From: CAYPIE01 sp964410665
Lineage (GTDB): Bacteria; Planctomycetota; Planctomycetia; Gemmatales; Gemmataceae
Length of the DNA stretch: 35,702 nucleotides
Assembly: GCA_964410665.1 (NCBI GenBank)
Contig: CAYPIE010000064.1
Coordinates: forward strand, 1-35,702
Direction: 5' to 3'
In this document: positions 16,278-25,220 of the stretch, in pieces
How the letters are laid out: the number at the start of each line of letters is the position of its first letter
Numbering within the stretch: position 1 is the first letter of the stretch
Notes under the pieces: generated by a model
The model's database searches: none
What the model was told of the DNA's origin: nothing
Seen by the model: only the letters and a program-made list of their open reading frames with translations
Program-made: the position numbers and the translations under genes

Positions 16278-19127
16278 TTAACGAAAACTTGCTCGGAACT
16301 GGGGCTGCATCAGGTTGTCGACGGGTGCATGTTGGTCGGTGAGGACAAGCCGTGGTTGTTGGTCGAGCAGTTGTTCCAAGACCTCGGGATCGAGCGAATG
16401 CGTCCAGCGTTGCGGAACGCCGCGCTGCTCCAAGAGGCTGGCCAGCTGCTCGGGGTCGAGCGGGCGTACCGAGCCGTACAGGACGTAGACATCGCGGCTA
16501 CTGGGAACCTCATCGATTTTCTCATTTGCAAGTAGATAGACGTGCGGGAAGCTTTCGCGCATCGTATGAATCGCCGCGCGCCAGAGTTGACCATCCTTGA
16601 GCGAGTCAATCAAGGTGAGAAGATAGACGCCCTCTTGCTTGAGAATGCGGCGGATGCCATCGTTGTATTCTTTGGTCATCAGGTGATAGGGGACCGATAA
16701 ATCGTTGACGGCGTCCTGCACGACCAGGTCATAATCCCGGGGACGTGCTTTTTCAAAGACAAACTGACGCCCGTCCATGTTGTAATTCATAATCCTGGGA
16801 TGATCGCGTAGGCCAAGTTTCTCATAGGCGACGCGGCTGACCCCTGGGTCAATCTCGACCACTTCCAGGCGGACTTGGTCACCGAAGGTGACATCGACAT
16901 AGCGCGGAAAAGTGTAGCCGCCCCCCCCAATCACCAGCACCTTGGGAGCGGGGCTCCAGGTCAGTGCACGGTAGACAAACTCGACCTGAATCCACTCGTG
17001 TAGATAGTGTAGAAAGCCGGGGTCGTAGGGTTTGACGCTGGAATGGATCAGATGGTCGAGGATCAGTGCCCGCGCGCGGAAGGGTTGCCAAGTGTCGTCG
17101 TCGGAGTAGCGACTCAAATCGGCAAATGCTCCCCCGGCGAGCAAGCCAAATTCATTATTTTGGTCATCTTGAAGGCGGATGGCGTAGTAATTGGTCTCAA
17201 GGACCAAATCGTTTTCCAAATAGCTAAACAGGATCAAGCCAGCGGCGACACAACCTCCAAGGATGCCCCCCCCAAACAGCGTCAGGCGATTCCGCCAAAA
17301 TTGACCGGCGAAGACTCCGAGCAAGAATAACAGCCCGGCGACGCCCAAGAGGACGTAGGTAGTGCCAAAACTGGAGATCAACCAATAGCCCGTCATAAAG
17401 GTGCCGGCAATTGCCCCTAAGGTCGACACGGCATAAATGCTGCCCGCGGTCCGGCCGGCATGCGCGACATCGCGCACGGCGAGGCGAATCACCTGGGGCG
17501 ATATCGTGCCCAGCAGCAGCATCGGCAGGAAGAACAAGACAAAGCTCCAAACCAGCACCTTCTCCGGCAGATCCAGCAAAAAAATCCCGACGCTTCGGCT
17601 GAGTAATCCCAGGTTGGGAAAGACACACAGCGTGGTCAAACTGGCTAGAATAAACGAGCCCCCAAGCAGGCTGCTGGCCGAGAGCCGATCCTCATCCCAA
17701 AGGCGGCGCCCCAACTGTACCAGGCCGATGATAAATAGCCCAGCAAGGACACCGATCCCCCGGATAGTCCACAGGCGGATGGCGTCACCCAGCGGTGAAT
17801 TGGCGGCCAGCCATTGATGGAACTGGGTAAACCAGTCCAGTGGTAATGCTTCGGCGAGGATCCGCCCCAGCGGCACCGCGAGCATCCCCCCGACTAAGCC
17901 ACCGACAAAGAAGAGCCCGCCGGTGGTCTCCGCCAGCCAAAGGCCCAGGAAAAAGGCCAGGGCCCCGACCAGGAAGCCCAGGCCACGGATCAGCCAAGTC
18001 CCCAGGTCAATTCCGACCAGCTGGCTAAGCTGCCGATGGAAATCGGTAAACCATTGCAGCCGGAAAAAGTCCAAGTCATAGCGGATTGCCAGCAGTTCGC
18101 CGATGCCACACAGATACAGGCCCAGCTCGCGTGCGAAGATGACGGCCAGCAGGCTTACCAGCACCAGACCGAAGCGTCGGGCTCCAGGTGCAAAGCCACG
18201 ATCGGCGATGATCCCACCGAGGTAGTTGCCAACCGCGGTGCCGGCGAGCATCACGCCGATGATCCCGGTCCAGGTGTAGATGGAGACGCCCAGCTGCATC
18301 GCAAGCTTGCGTAGCCCGGCCAGTTCCAGGGTCATGCCGCAAAAACTGGCCAAGAAGACCAGCAAACCGGCGAGGCCAAGATGGTCTTGCAGCCGCAGCC
18401 AACCCCGCGGCGGGGCTTCGTCGTTGTCGCTGGGATGGGTGAGCCATTCAGGGGCAGTGGCTTCGGGGTCGACCGGGGGGCGACTCGTCCAACTCGGCTG
18501 GGTCAAAAAGGCCAGTGAAGCAATGAGACTGGCCAGGCCAAGTAAGGTGGCCGCCACCGCGTAGACAATCGTATTTAAATTCATCGCGGGAATCAGGATA
18601 AATCCCGTAACATAATTTCCCAGCAAGCACCCGAGGGTACTCAGGGCAAAAATCAGCCCGGCGATACGTCCGGCCCGACCGACATTCGGCAAGGCCAGTT
18701 TGATCGCGACTGGGGTGCTCAAGCTGAACAGAAAGCTGGGGGGCAAACACAGCAACAACGCGAGCAAGGGAATGCGACTGGTCAACGAAAACGCGGTATG
18801 GATTGCGCTGGTCTGGATCGCCATGACCAGTCCCACCATCAGCAAGGCGCTGGCCGCCCCCAGGGTCAGCAGGATGCTCAAGGTTTTGAGCGAAGCCCGG
18901 CGATCGGCCAGATAACCGCCCAGCCAATTGCCCAGTGCGATACCCGTGAGAAAGACGCCGATGATCGATGTCCAAGTTTCGAGCGACGAACCCACCAATG
19001 GGGCGAGCAGGCGGGGTGCGACGAGTTGCAAAATCAATAACGCTGCATTGGCTACAAAGACGCTTATCGCAGCAATCCCGATCGATGTGCGTGGCACCCA
19101 AGAAGTATGGGTCGAGGAATGTACCAT
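16278..19127 (-). CDS. Large membrane protein with C-terminal spermidine-synthase-like domain
   Basis: This 949-residue protein has about 20 hydrophobic segments followed by a soluble SAM-dependent methyltransferase/spermidine-synthase fold. The C-terminal domain has the nucleotide loop VIGGGGYTFPRY near residue 730, the acidic VEIDPGVSRVA, and QDAVNDLSVPYHLMTKEY, which corresponds to the catalytic Asp region of aminopropyltransferases. The membrane part is internally duplicated: AGLIFALSTLGCLLGNYVTG recurs as AGSIYAVSTLGAIAGTFMTG, and NWLGGYLADR recurs as NYLGGIIADR. Such 'fused MFS/spermidine synthase' proteins are widespread but their substrate is unproven. AGG lies about seven bases before the ATG. 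It is divergent from the Hsp70 gene, with a 122-base spacer. Confidence 0.88.
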   Translation of the reverse strand: MVHSSTHTSWVPRTSIGIAAISVFVANAALLILQLVAPRLLAPLVGSSLETWTSIIGVFLTGIALGNWLGGYLADRRASLKTLSILLTLGAASALLMVGLVMAIQTSAIHTAFSLTSRIPLLALLLCLPPSFLFSLSTPVAIKLALPNVGRAGRIAGLIFALSTLGCLLGNYVTGFILIPAMNLNTIVYAVAATLLGLASLIASLAFLTQPSWTSRPPVDPEATAPEWLTHPSDNDEAPPRGWLRLQDHLGLAGLLVFLASFCGMTLELAGLRKLAMQLGVSIYTWTGIIGVMLAGTAVGNYLGGIIADRGFAPGARRFGLVLVSLLAVIFARELGLYLCGIGELLAIRYDLDFFRLQWFTDFHRQLSQLVGIDLGTWLIRGLGFLVGALAFFLGLWLAETTGGLFFVGGLVGGMLAVPLGRILAEALPLDWFTQFHQWLAANSPLGDAIRLWTIRGIGVLAGLFIIGLVQLGRRLWDEDRLSASSLLGGSFILASLTTLCVFPNLGLLSRSVGIFLLDLPEKVLVWSFVLFFLPMLLLGTISPQVIRLAVRDVAHAGRTAGSIYAVSTLGAIAGTFMTGYWLISSFGTTYVLLGVAGLLFLLGVFAGQFWRNRLTLFGGGILGGCVAAGLILFSYLENDLVLETNYYAIRLQDDQNNEFGLLAGGAFADLSRYSDDDTWQPFRARALILDHLIHSSVKPYDPGFLHYLHEWIQVEFVYRALTWSPAPKVLVIGGGGYTFPRYVDVTFGDQVRLEVVEIDPGVSRVAYEKLGLRDHPRIMNYNMDGRQFVFEKARPRDYDLVVQDAVNDLSVPYHLMTKEYNDGIRRILKQEGVYLLTLIDSLKDGQLWRAAIHTMRESFPHVYLLANEKIDEVPSSRDVYVLYGSVRPLDPEQLASLLEQRGVPQRWTHSLDPEVLEQLLDQQPRLVLTDQHAPVDNLMQPQFRASFR

Positions 19128-19249
19128 GCTGTTACCTAAAGGGGATGGCTATAAGTACTGCAATCTAATGTTATAGTCGAAGCGGTAGGCGTAGAATAGA
19201 CGCGATCTGCGAAACAAGCTCTACAAGTCCGAGGAAGGATCAGCGATTC
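19128..19249. promoter_or_regulatory. Divergent promoter spacer
   Basis: The 122 bases separate two divergent genes and must hold both start regions. -10-like hexamers occur on the plus strand (TAGAAT at 19192-19197, TATAGT at 19172-19177) but none has a convincing -35 partner. GAGGAAGG near 19230 is the ribosome site of the Hsp70 gene. Confidence 0.4.
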
Positions 19250-21067
19250 ATGAGCCATGCTCGATTTGTGGTTGGTATCGACCTGGGCACTACCAATAGC
19301 GCAGTTGCGTATGTCGATACCGGGGTCGGGGAGGATGCCCGAGCCCGCGTCCTGGCGATTCCACAGGTCGTCCAGCCCGGGCAGGTCGAGTCCTTACCAC
19401 TTTTGCCTTCGTTTCTGTATCTTCCAGGCCCCAACGAACAACCCGCTGGCAGCCTGAAGCTTCCCTGGGATGAACAACGCGACTATGCGGTCGGCACCTT
19501 TGCACGCCAGTTTGGCTCGCAAGTACCGACCCGACTGGTCACTTCGGCCAAGTCTTGGCTGTGCCACCCCGACATCGACCGCCGCAGTCCCATTCTGCCC
19601 TGGCAAGCGCCCGCCGATACCCGCAAGCTTTCCCCCCTGGATGCCATTACCTGCTATTTACAGCATCTCTGCGAAGCCTGGAACGACGCCATGGCCAGCG
19701 ACGTCCCCGACTATCGCCTAGAAAAGCAGGAAATTGTCTTGACCGTGCCAGCCTCGTTTGATGCCGCGGCCCGTGAATTGACCGTCGAGGCGGCGCGGGC
19801 GGCGGGATTGCAACAGCTGACCTTGCTGGAGGAACCCCAGTCGGCCTTCTATGCGTGGCTCGACCAATGCGGTGACCAGTGGCGGGAGCAAGTGAAGGTC
19901 GGCGACTTGATTTTGGTCGCGGACGTCGGCGGTGGTACCACCGACTTCACGCTGATTCAGGTCGGCGAGGAGGACGGCCAGTTGGCTTTGACACGGCTTG
20001 CTGTCGGCGAACACTTACTGCTAGGCGGCGACAACATGGATCTGACCCTGGCTTATCTTGCCTCGCGCCAGTTGGCCGAGCAGGGGGCCAAGCTCGATTT
20101 GCAGCAGATGCAACAGCTCAGCTACAGCTGCCGTCAGGCCAAGGAAACCCTATTTGCCCATCCCGAGCAGTCCAGTGCCATGGTGACCGTGTTGGGACGG
20201 GGCAGTCGCCTGATTGGTGGTACTCTGAAAACCGAGCTGATGCGGGCTGAGATCGAGCAGGTCATTCTCGACGGCTTTTTCCCAGCTTGTGACGCCGATG
20301 CCCTGCCCACCCGACAGAGCAAGGTGGGTTTTCAGGAAATGGGTCTGCCCTATGTGAGCGATCCGGCCATGACCAAGCACCTGGCCTACTTTTTAACTCG
20401 CCAGACCGATGCGCTGGCCGAGGAAGGAACCACCCAACGACACCTGCCCTCGGCGATCTTGTTCAACGGAGGGGTGTTTAAGGCCGAGGTTCTGCGGCAA
20501 CGCGTCCTAGAGATTCTCAACGGTTGGGCCAGCGCGGGGGGCGCTGAGACGATCCGGGCCCTGGGAGGGATCGATCTGGATGTTGCCGTCGCCCGCGGCG
20601 CAGCTTACTACGGCCTGGTTCGCCGTGGCAAAGGAGTACGTATTCGTGGCGGCACCGCACGTGCCTACTATATCGGCGTCGAAACCGCTCTGCCGGCGGT
20701 GCCCGGGATGCCACCGCCGTTGAAGGCTTTGTGCGTGGCCCCGTTTGGCATGGAAGAGGGAACCGAGACCGATTTGCCGCGTCAGGAGTTCGCTCTGGTG
20801 GTCGGCGAGCCAGCCCAGTTCCGCTTCTTAGCCTCGACCGTGCGGCGTCAAGACACGCCCGGCACCGTGGTTGAACATTGGGAAGATGAGATCGAGGAGT
20901 TGGCCCCGCTGACGACCACGCTGGAAAGCGATGACCCCAACCTGCGCCAGGTACCTGTACACCTGCACTCACGCGTTAGCGAAGTCGGGCAACTGGAGCT
21001 GTCGTGTCAGAGCCGCGATGGTAAGCAGAGTTGGAAGCTGGAGTTCAATGTGCGCGAGAAGGGGTGA
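19250..21067 (+). CDS. Hsp70-family chaperone-like ATPase
   Basis: This 605-residue actin-fold ATPase of the Hsp70 family is not canonical DnaK. It has the phosphate-1 motif GIDLGTTNSAVAYVD near residue 9, phosphate-2 VADVGGGTTDFTL, and the adenosine motif AILFNGGVFKAEVLRQR. The C-terminal ~150 residues are a beta-rich region shorter than the DnaK substrate-binding domain, with no DnaK-type lid or EEVD-like end. Related proteins usually occur in operons with a second, longer Hsp70-like protein. Here the stop overlaps a GTG (GTGA at 21064), but the open frame beyond does not resemble an Hsp70. GAGGAAGG precedes the ATG by about 11 bases. It is cytoplasmic; the client is unknown. Confidence 0.92.
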   Translation: MSHARFVVGIDLGTTNSAVAYVDTGVGEDARARVLAIPQVVQPGQVESLPLLPSFLYLPGPNEQPAGSLKLPWDEQRDYAVGTFARQFGSQVPTRLVTSAKSWLCHPDIDRRSPILPWQAPADTRKLSPLDAITCYLQHLCEAWNDAMASDVPDYRLEKQEIVLTVPASFDAAARELTVEAARAAGLQQLTLLEEPQSAFYAWLDQCGDQWREQVKVGDLILVADVGGGTTDFTLIQVGEEDGQLALTRLAVGEHLLLGGDNMDLTLAYLASRQLAEQGAKLDLQQMQQLSYSCRQAKETLFAHPEQSSAMVTVLGRGSRLIGGTLKTELMRAEIEQVILDGFFPACDADALPTRQSKVGFQEMGLPYVSDPAMTKHLAYFLTRQTDALAEEGTTQRHLPSAILFNGGVFKAEVLRQRVLEILNGWASAGGAETIRALGGIDLDVAVARGAAYYGLVRRGKGVRIRGGTARAYYIGVETALPAVPGMPPPLKALCVAPFGMEEGTETDLPRQEFALVVGEPAQFRFLASTVRRQDTPGTVVEHWEDEIEELAPLTTTLESDDPNLRQVPVHLHSRVSEVGQLELSCQSRDGKQSWKLEFNVREKG

Positions 21068-21369
21068 GTGCAGAAGCCCGCGTGCCAGGATGGTTCAGCG
21101 AGCGCATGTACCCGCTCACCCAAAGCAGGAATCCGCGTCCTGAACCACGCTGGCTCTCAAAGCCACTATTCCTATCCACGCTGAGCCAAGATATCGGTTT
21201 TCCCGTCAACGGGTTGTTGTCACGTGACCGTCTTCCGGATGCCGATCGCTTGCAGGCGGCTGCCAGCTCCGCCGTTTTCGGGGGCCACGATACCAGCTTT
21301 CTGGTCTTCGGTGACGTAGCGGCTGTGCCGACTGCGGCCCTACATGTGGTCAAAGAATGCACTCGTCGC
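21064..21369 (+). other. Gap after Hsp70 with a possible truncated gene start
   Basis: About 300 bases lack a convincing complete gene. A GTG at 21064 overlaps the Hsp70 stop as GTGA, a typical coupled start, and opens a frame reading MSAEARVPGWFSERMYPL. Its continuation soon loses coding character and runs antisense over the thioredoxin-like gene. It may be the 5' remnant of a lost downstream operon member; chance is also possible in GC-rich DNA. Confidence 0.3.
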
Positions 21370-22044
21370 TCAGTTCTTCCAGATCTCGTCGTGGTAGCGG
21401 GCCGCCGCCCGGTCGATCGTCGCGAGTTCTTCTTCGGTAAGGCCCGCGTCGGCCCTGCGGAGCATCTGCATGAACCAGGCCCGACCTTTCGCTCCACCTT
21501 GGGGCAGACCGATCGTGCCGTCGGGGCCGTCCGAGGTCACGACTCGGTTGCCATTGGAGTCCAGCACGCACGACCAGGGGATGTAAAGGCCTCCGTTCAC
21601 GACTTCCGGAGGCCTGCGGTACTCGTGATGCACCGCCTTGCCGTTCTCCATGACGTCGTAGACGACTTTGACGACGATGAAGTGATCGGACAGGGTTTGC
21701 TCCTGTTGGTCGAGGAAACGCTCCATCTGTCGGCACGGGAGACAGTTCTCGGTGCCGAAAACCAGCAGTACCTTCCGGTCCGACCTTCCCGCCTCGGACA
21801 GGGCGTCTGCGACAATGCGACGGGCGTCCTGCCGAGTGAGGCGGGCTAGGCCCTCCTCGACGGCTCTGGCGGGGGCGTACACCCAGTTTGCCCCAGGCAC
21901 CGGGCTGCGGCCCGGTGCCCGTTCGTCCCTGTCAGCCAGGTAGGCGGCCGTGTAGGCCGCGATCCCGACCCCGAGGAGAACCCCCGTTCCCAACCTTTTC
22001 TGTCTGCGAAACGAGCCCGCCGGAGTCTGCAGTTCATGCTTCAT
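21370..22044 (-). CDS. Membrane-anchored thioredoxin-like protein
   Basis: This 224-residue protein has a basic N-terminus and one anchor helix (VLLGVGIAAYTAAYLA), so the rest probably lies in the periplasm. The thioredoxin-fold part contains VLLVFGTENCLPCRQM, with the redox pair Cys101 and Cys104 in CLPC, then a DHFIVVKVVYD strand and YIPWSCVLD, where thioredoxins have the cis-proline region. Such proteins reduce or exchange disulfides. It lies 41 bases behind the broken sigma-factor gene on the same strand. The start at 22044 gives a sensible anchor; the frame stays open another 129 codons upstream but that reads antisense-like low-complexity Arg/Pro sequence. The ribosome site is weak. Confidence 0.75.
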   Translation of the reverse strand: MKHELQTPAGSFRRQKRLGTGVLLGVGIAAYTAAYLADRDERAPGRSPVPGANWVYAPARAVEEGLARLTRQDARRIVADALSEAGRSDRKVLLVFGTENCLPCRQMERFLDQQEQTLSDHFIVVKVVYDVMENGKAVHHEYRRPPEVVNGGLYIPWSCVLDSNGNRVVTSDGPDGTIGLPQGGAKGRAWFMQMLRRADAGLTEEELATIDRAAARYHDEIWKN

Positions 22045-22085
22045 GGTCTGGATCTCTCGCGTGCCATGGGTTTCGAGCGTTCTGG

Positions 22086-23314
22086 TTATCGAGACTTGCG
22101 GTAGGTGTGCAGGGACCGCCGGTCGCCTTCGCGGGTCGAGAACGAGTGCGGACGCGGACCGCCGTTCTGGGTGACGCAGAGTTTGAGAACGTCCCCGTCG
22201 AGTTTGTAGATCCCCCGGACAACCCCTTTTTGCGTTTTCATGTCGATCGTGGCGGGTTTCCGGGAGTCGTCGGTCGAGAAGACGCCGTCGTCTGCAGTGA
22301 TCTCGGTTCTGTTCGGCGCTGTTTGTCGGCGGACCACCCGGTCGCCGGAAAAGACGATCCGCTCGTTGAACGGCTTGAAGTCCGCTTCCGGGACCTCCCG
22401 GCCGTCCTTCTCCCAAGCGATCATCTTCCATTCTCCTTCCAGTCGCGGGAAGTCATCGGGACGTTCCGCTCGCACTTCCGGCGGAGGGGTCGCTTGCCAG
22501 GATGAAGCGAAGATCGCGGCAGCGATGCCGACGACGACCAGCACGGCAGTCGCGGTCAGGTAATGTACCGACCTGGTCAGAAGGGAGGTGGTCGGGCCTC
22601 CCGTTTCGCGAAGCAATCGTGCGTCGAGGATCGGGTCGGGATTGTGGGCGGCATGTACGACGTTTGCCACGAAGTGGTCGGGGACGGAGTCGTCGTCGGC
22701 ACAGGACGCCAACAGTGGCGTCAGCGTGGATGCACCGACGGTAACTCCCCGTTGGGTCAACGCTGTCGCAAGTCTCTCGCGCGCGGCGGAGCCACGTCCC
22801 GACCGTCGGGACGCTGCTTTCCAGGGCCGCCGCGATCTCGTTTAGGGACATCCCTTGGAGGTGGAACAACACGAGCGGGACCCGGAGCTTCTCCGGCAGG
22901 CGGTCGATCTCCTCGTCGAGGAGTTCTCGGACCTCCGTGCCATGGTCCAGGCTGCCGTCGTTCGAGGTGATCGTATTCATCCGGGCCGCCTTGGCTTCGT
23001 GGGCCGCCCGCGCGAGCCCGGCCCGCCGCAGGTTTTGGCAGACGTTCCAGGCCGTGCGATGTAACCAGCCGGCCAGCGACGGGTGCCGCCGGAGTTCGTC
23101 CGCCTTCCGCCAGAGGAGGACGAACACTGTCTGGGCGGGCGTCCTCCGCGTCGGCTTCCCGCCTGAGAGCACGTCGACAAGTGCCCAGCACGAGGCTGGC
23201 GTGTCGAGCCACCAGGAGCCCAAAGGCTTCCCCCGAGTTGCGGTCCGAGTAATCGGCCAGGAGTCGGCAATCGGGCACCTTGCTGTCCGGTAAAGTCTTC
23301 GCAGAAACGTTCAT
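22086..23314 (-). pseudogene. Broken ECF sigma factor with C-terminal TIGR03067-like domain
   Basis: Three reading frames together make one protein of about 410 residues. The start (frame from 23314) gives sigma region 2: FGLLVARHASLVLGTCRRALRREADAEDA. Near 23131-23141 one extra base in GCCCGCCCAG shifts to QTVFVLLWRKADELRRHPSLAG and on through region 4, LPEKLRVPLVLFHLQGMSLNEIAAALE. Near 22773-22778 a second shift (GAGACTT, two bases short or one too many) leads to LATALTQRGVTVGAS, a membrane helix (AVLVVVGIAAAIFASS) and a TIGR03067-type domain (LEGEWKMIAWEKDGREVP). Planctomycetes have many such sigma factors with extracytoplasmic tails. Both shifts lie in short GC-rich microrepeats, so sequencing error is the main alternative to a real pseudogene. 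Confidence 0.8.
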
Positions 23315-23774
23315 GTTAGGGCCGGTCGTTCGTGGTCGGATCGGGACAAGGGGCGTCATCCTTCCTATCACTCTCTGATGTGTGTCGAGAACCGGAATTA
23401 TTCAAGACATTTTCGGCAATCGGCGGCAGGCCGAAACCCACGGACCTGAGCGGTCGCCAGAAGGGATCGGCGAGACATCCGAGGAGTTCTGGTGGGTGAT
23501 GGTCTTCCGGACGCCGATCGCACCGGTCGAAGGCGGTGGACCCCATTCCAGGTGACCGCTCAACCTGGGACGGGGCCAGCACCGGCTCACTGGGGGACAG
23601 TCCGGAAGCGACCTTGTGTCGCAAGTTCAGTGAGGCGGCTCGCCATGGGGCGGCTCCTCAGCGAGACGGTTGCTCGGCCCAGGCGGCTATCCCGCCTCAC
23701 AAGATGTGCTTGGGTAGGCGGCTACCAGAGCTGGTCGAACAGGAACCCCACCGTGGTCAGTCGAAGGCGCATGG
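23315..23774. other. Gene-free stretch in the accessory block
   Basis: These 460 bases have no convincing gene on either strand; the frames that stay open have no recognisable protein features. A small hairpin, AGGCGG-ctatc-CCGCCT (23681-23697), lies downstream of the secreted-protein gene on the minus strand and could end its transcript. Several related GGCGGCT motifs are scattered around 23635-23735, suggesting decayed repeat sequence. Confidence 0.5.
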
Positions 23775-24650
23775 TCAGTTTTCGTAAAACACTTCATAGA
23801 CCTTGCCGCCCTCAAAGTAAACCGTCCAGGAGTTATCATCAATGTCGCACCAATGGACAACCTGATAGGTATGACCGTCCGGGTGCTCGATCGTGTTGAC
23901 GCGCCACTCTCCTCCCGATTCAGGAACGAAACCAGTGCTGTCGGTGCGGTTGATCAAATCGTGCCAGATCAAAGATCGGGCAATCGCAATGCGGGTCAGA
24001 ACGGGGTCCGTCGGAGCCGCCCGGAAGCGTTCAATGGCATCCTGGTCAAGCACGCGCCGCCATGATCGGGTCGACTGACCGGTGCCGAACAAGCCGTCGA
24101 GCGAGCGCTTTCCCTGGGAGCGAACGGTCATCGTGGGCCAGGAGCGTTCCAACAGTTTTCGCGGGTCGTTGCCGTCCAGGCGGTAGTAGACCTGGATGGG
24201 ACTTCCGTCCTTCCGACGGAATCGAGCGAGCAGGTACGCATCGACCCAGCGTGTGTTCGTCGAATGCCACTCAAGAACGGCGGGATCTGCTCGGTCCCTG
24301 AAGTGGCAAAGGCGATGCAATTCGACCTTCCCCTTTGGAGTCTCGCGGACGGTTAGCCGCACGTCAACCGATCGACCATCCAGAGTCCCTTTGAGTTTCC
24401 ACGTCCCAACGAAGGACTTCTGGCCTGGCAAGTGGTCGGGTTCGGCGATGGAGAAGTCTTGCCGAAGAAGCTTCGCGTGATTCTTCTTGGCGCTACCTGA
24501 GTCGTCCCTGGCTGGTGGCAGTCCGACAGAGAGAGCAGCGTAGGCTCTGTCTCCATCGACGTCCGCGGGCAGGGTGTATCCGCCAATCAAGAAGCTCAGC
24601 AAGAGTGCAACGCACCCCTTTCTGGTTTTTTCAAGTCGTGCTCGCATCAT
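23775..24650 (-). CDS. Secreted protein of unknown function
   Basis: This 291-residue protein begins with a basic stretch and hydrophobic core (KGCVALLLSFLIGGYTL), a likely signal peptide. The mature part begins its folded region with SFVGTWKLKGTLDGRSVDVRL, reminiscent of the lipocalin-like opening of planctomycete TIGR03067 domains such as the one in the neighbouring broken sigma factor. It then has many Trp and Tyr and ends YFEGGKVYEVFYEN. I do not recognise the family with confidence. Two ATGs lie in tandem at 24650 and 24647, behind GTGGAG; either could be used. An ATG eight codons upstream has no ribosome site. The region just upstream is unusually AT-rich. Confidence 0.7.
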   Translation of the reverse strand: MMRARLEKTRKGCVALLLSFLIGGYTLPADVDGDRAYAALSVGLPPARDDSGSAKKNHAKLLRQDFSIAEPDHLPGQKSFVGTWKLKGTLDGRSVDVRLTVRETPKGKVELHRLCHFRDRADPAVLEWHSTNTRWVDAYLLARFRRKDGSPIQVYYRLDGNDPRKLLERSWPTMTVRSQGKRSLDGLFGTGQSTRSWRRVLDQDAIERFRAAPTDPVLTRIAIARSLIWHDLINRTDSTGFVPESGGEWRVNTIEHPDGHTYQVVHWCDIDDNSWTVYFEGGKVYEVFYEN

Positions 24651-24703
24651 GGTTCTCCACTGGTTCAGCATATATTAGATTGTTTAATAATATTAGTTTA
24701 AAT

Positions 24704-25003
24704 TTATTTATTGATGAGGTAGACTGCGATCGCCAACATGGCCACGAGGGATAAACCGATGGGCGCGAGTCCCACGACCCGTAAGGCCACGGAAAGCTGC
24801 TTCCATCCCATCGCGGTAATGACCAGCGGCACAACACTTGCCACGAGTGCGGCCACACCCAACGACAGGAACCACATCGCAGCAACGGTGCTGGCATGCA
24901 GGCCGTCGAGTCCGCGTGCGACGAAGCGGGGCACGGTGACTGCCGCTGCTGCAAGGACAACATAGATCGCCGACACGGTCAAAAGCCATGGTTTTTTATT
25001 CAT
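24704..25003 (-). CDS. Small three-helix membrane protein, hypothetical
   Basis: This 99-residue protein starts MNKKPWLLTVSAIYVVLAAAAV and has three hydrophobic segments joined by short loops, with basic residues before the first. No family is recognised and no ribosome site is strong, but the hydrophobic periodicity and positive-inside pattern argue for a real gene. The frame is open 134 codons further upstream, reading into the M48 gene's tail in an implausible Ser/Arg/Pro-rich sequence, so the start is placed at 25003. About 200 gene-free bases separate it from the M48 gene. Confidence 0.5.
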   Translation of the reverse strand: MNKKPWLLTVSAIYVVLAAAAVTVPRFVARGLDGLHASTVAAMWFLSLGVAALVASVVPLVITAMGWKQLSVALRVVGLAPIGLSLVAMLAIAVYLINK

Positions 25004-25220
25004 CCAGGCAGTAAATCCCTTCCACCGGCTGATCGGATGATCGGCGGGGGAAACTTGTGAGGGTGACCATGGGAGCGGGGTGGTTGGTGAACCATTGACA
25101 AAGGGCCACGGCCGCGCTTGCAACCAGGATGCGATGAACGAGGGAGACGAACGTTCCCTGCCAGCTTCAACGCGGCAGGTAAAAAACGGAGCAGCCGACC
25201 GCGGCCAGCGGCCGGAACGG

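Noticed and set aside
21370..21849. Plus-strand open frame opposite the thioredoxin-like gene
   Set aside because: It is a shadow of the minus-strand gene, which has a CLPC motif and a membrane anchor; the plus-strand protein has no recognisable features.
23492..23899. Plus-strand frame in the gene-free part of the accessory block
   Set aside because: Arg/Ser/Pro-rich translation, no ribosome site, and overlap with the end of the secreted-protein gene.
24651..24720. AT-rich patch as a replication origin or attachment site
   Set aside because: It is only about 70 bases, has no DnaA-box cluster, no integrase nearby and no flanking direct repeat that I could see.
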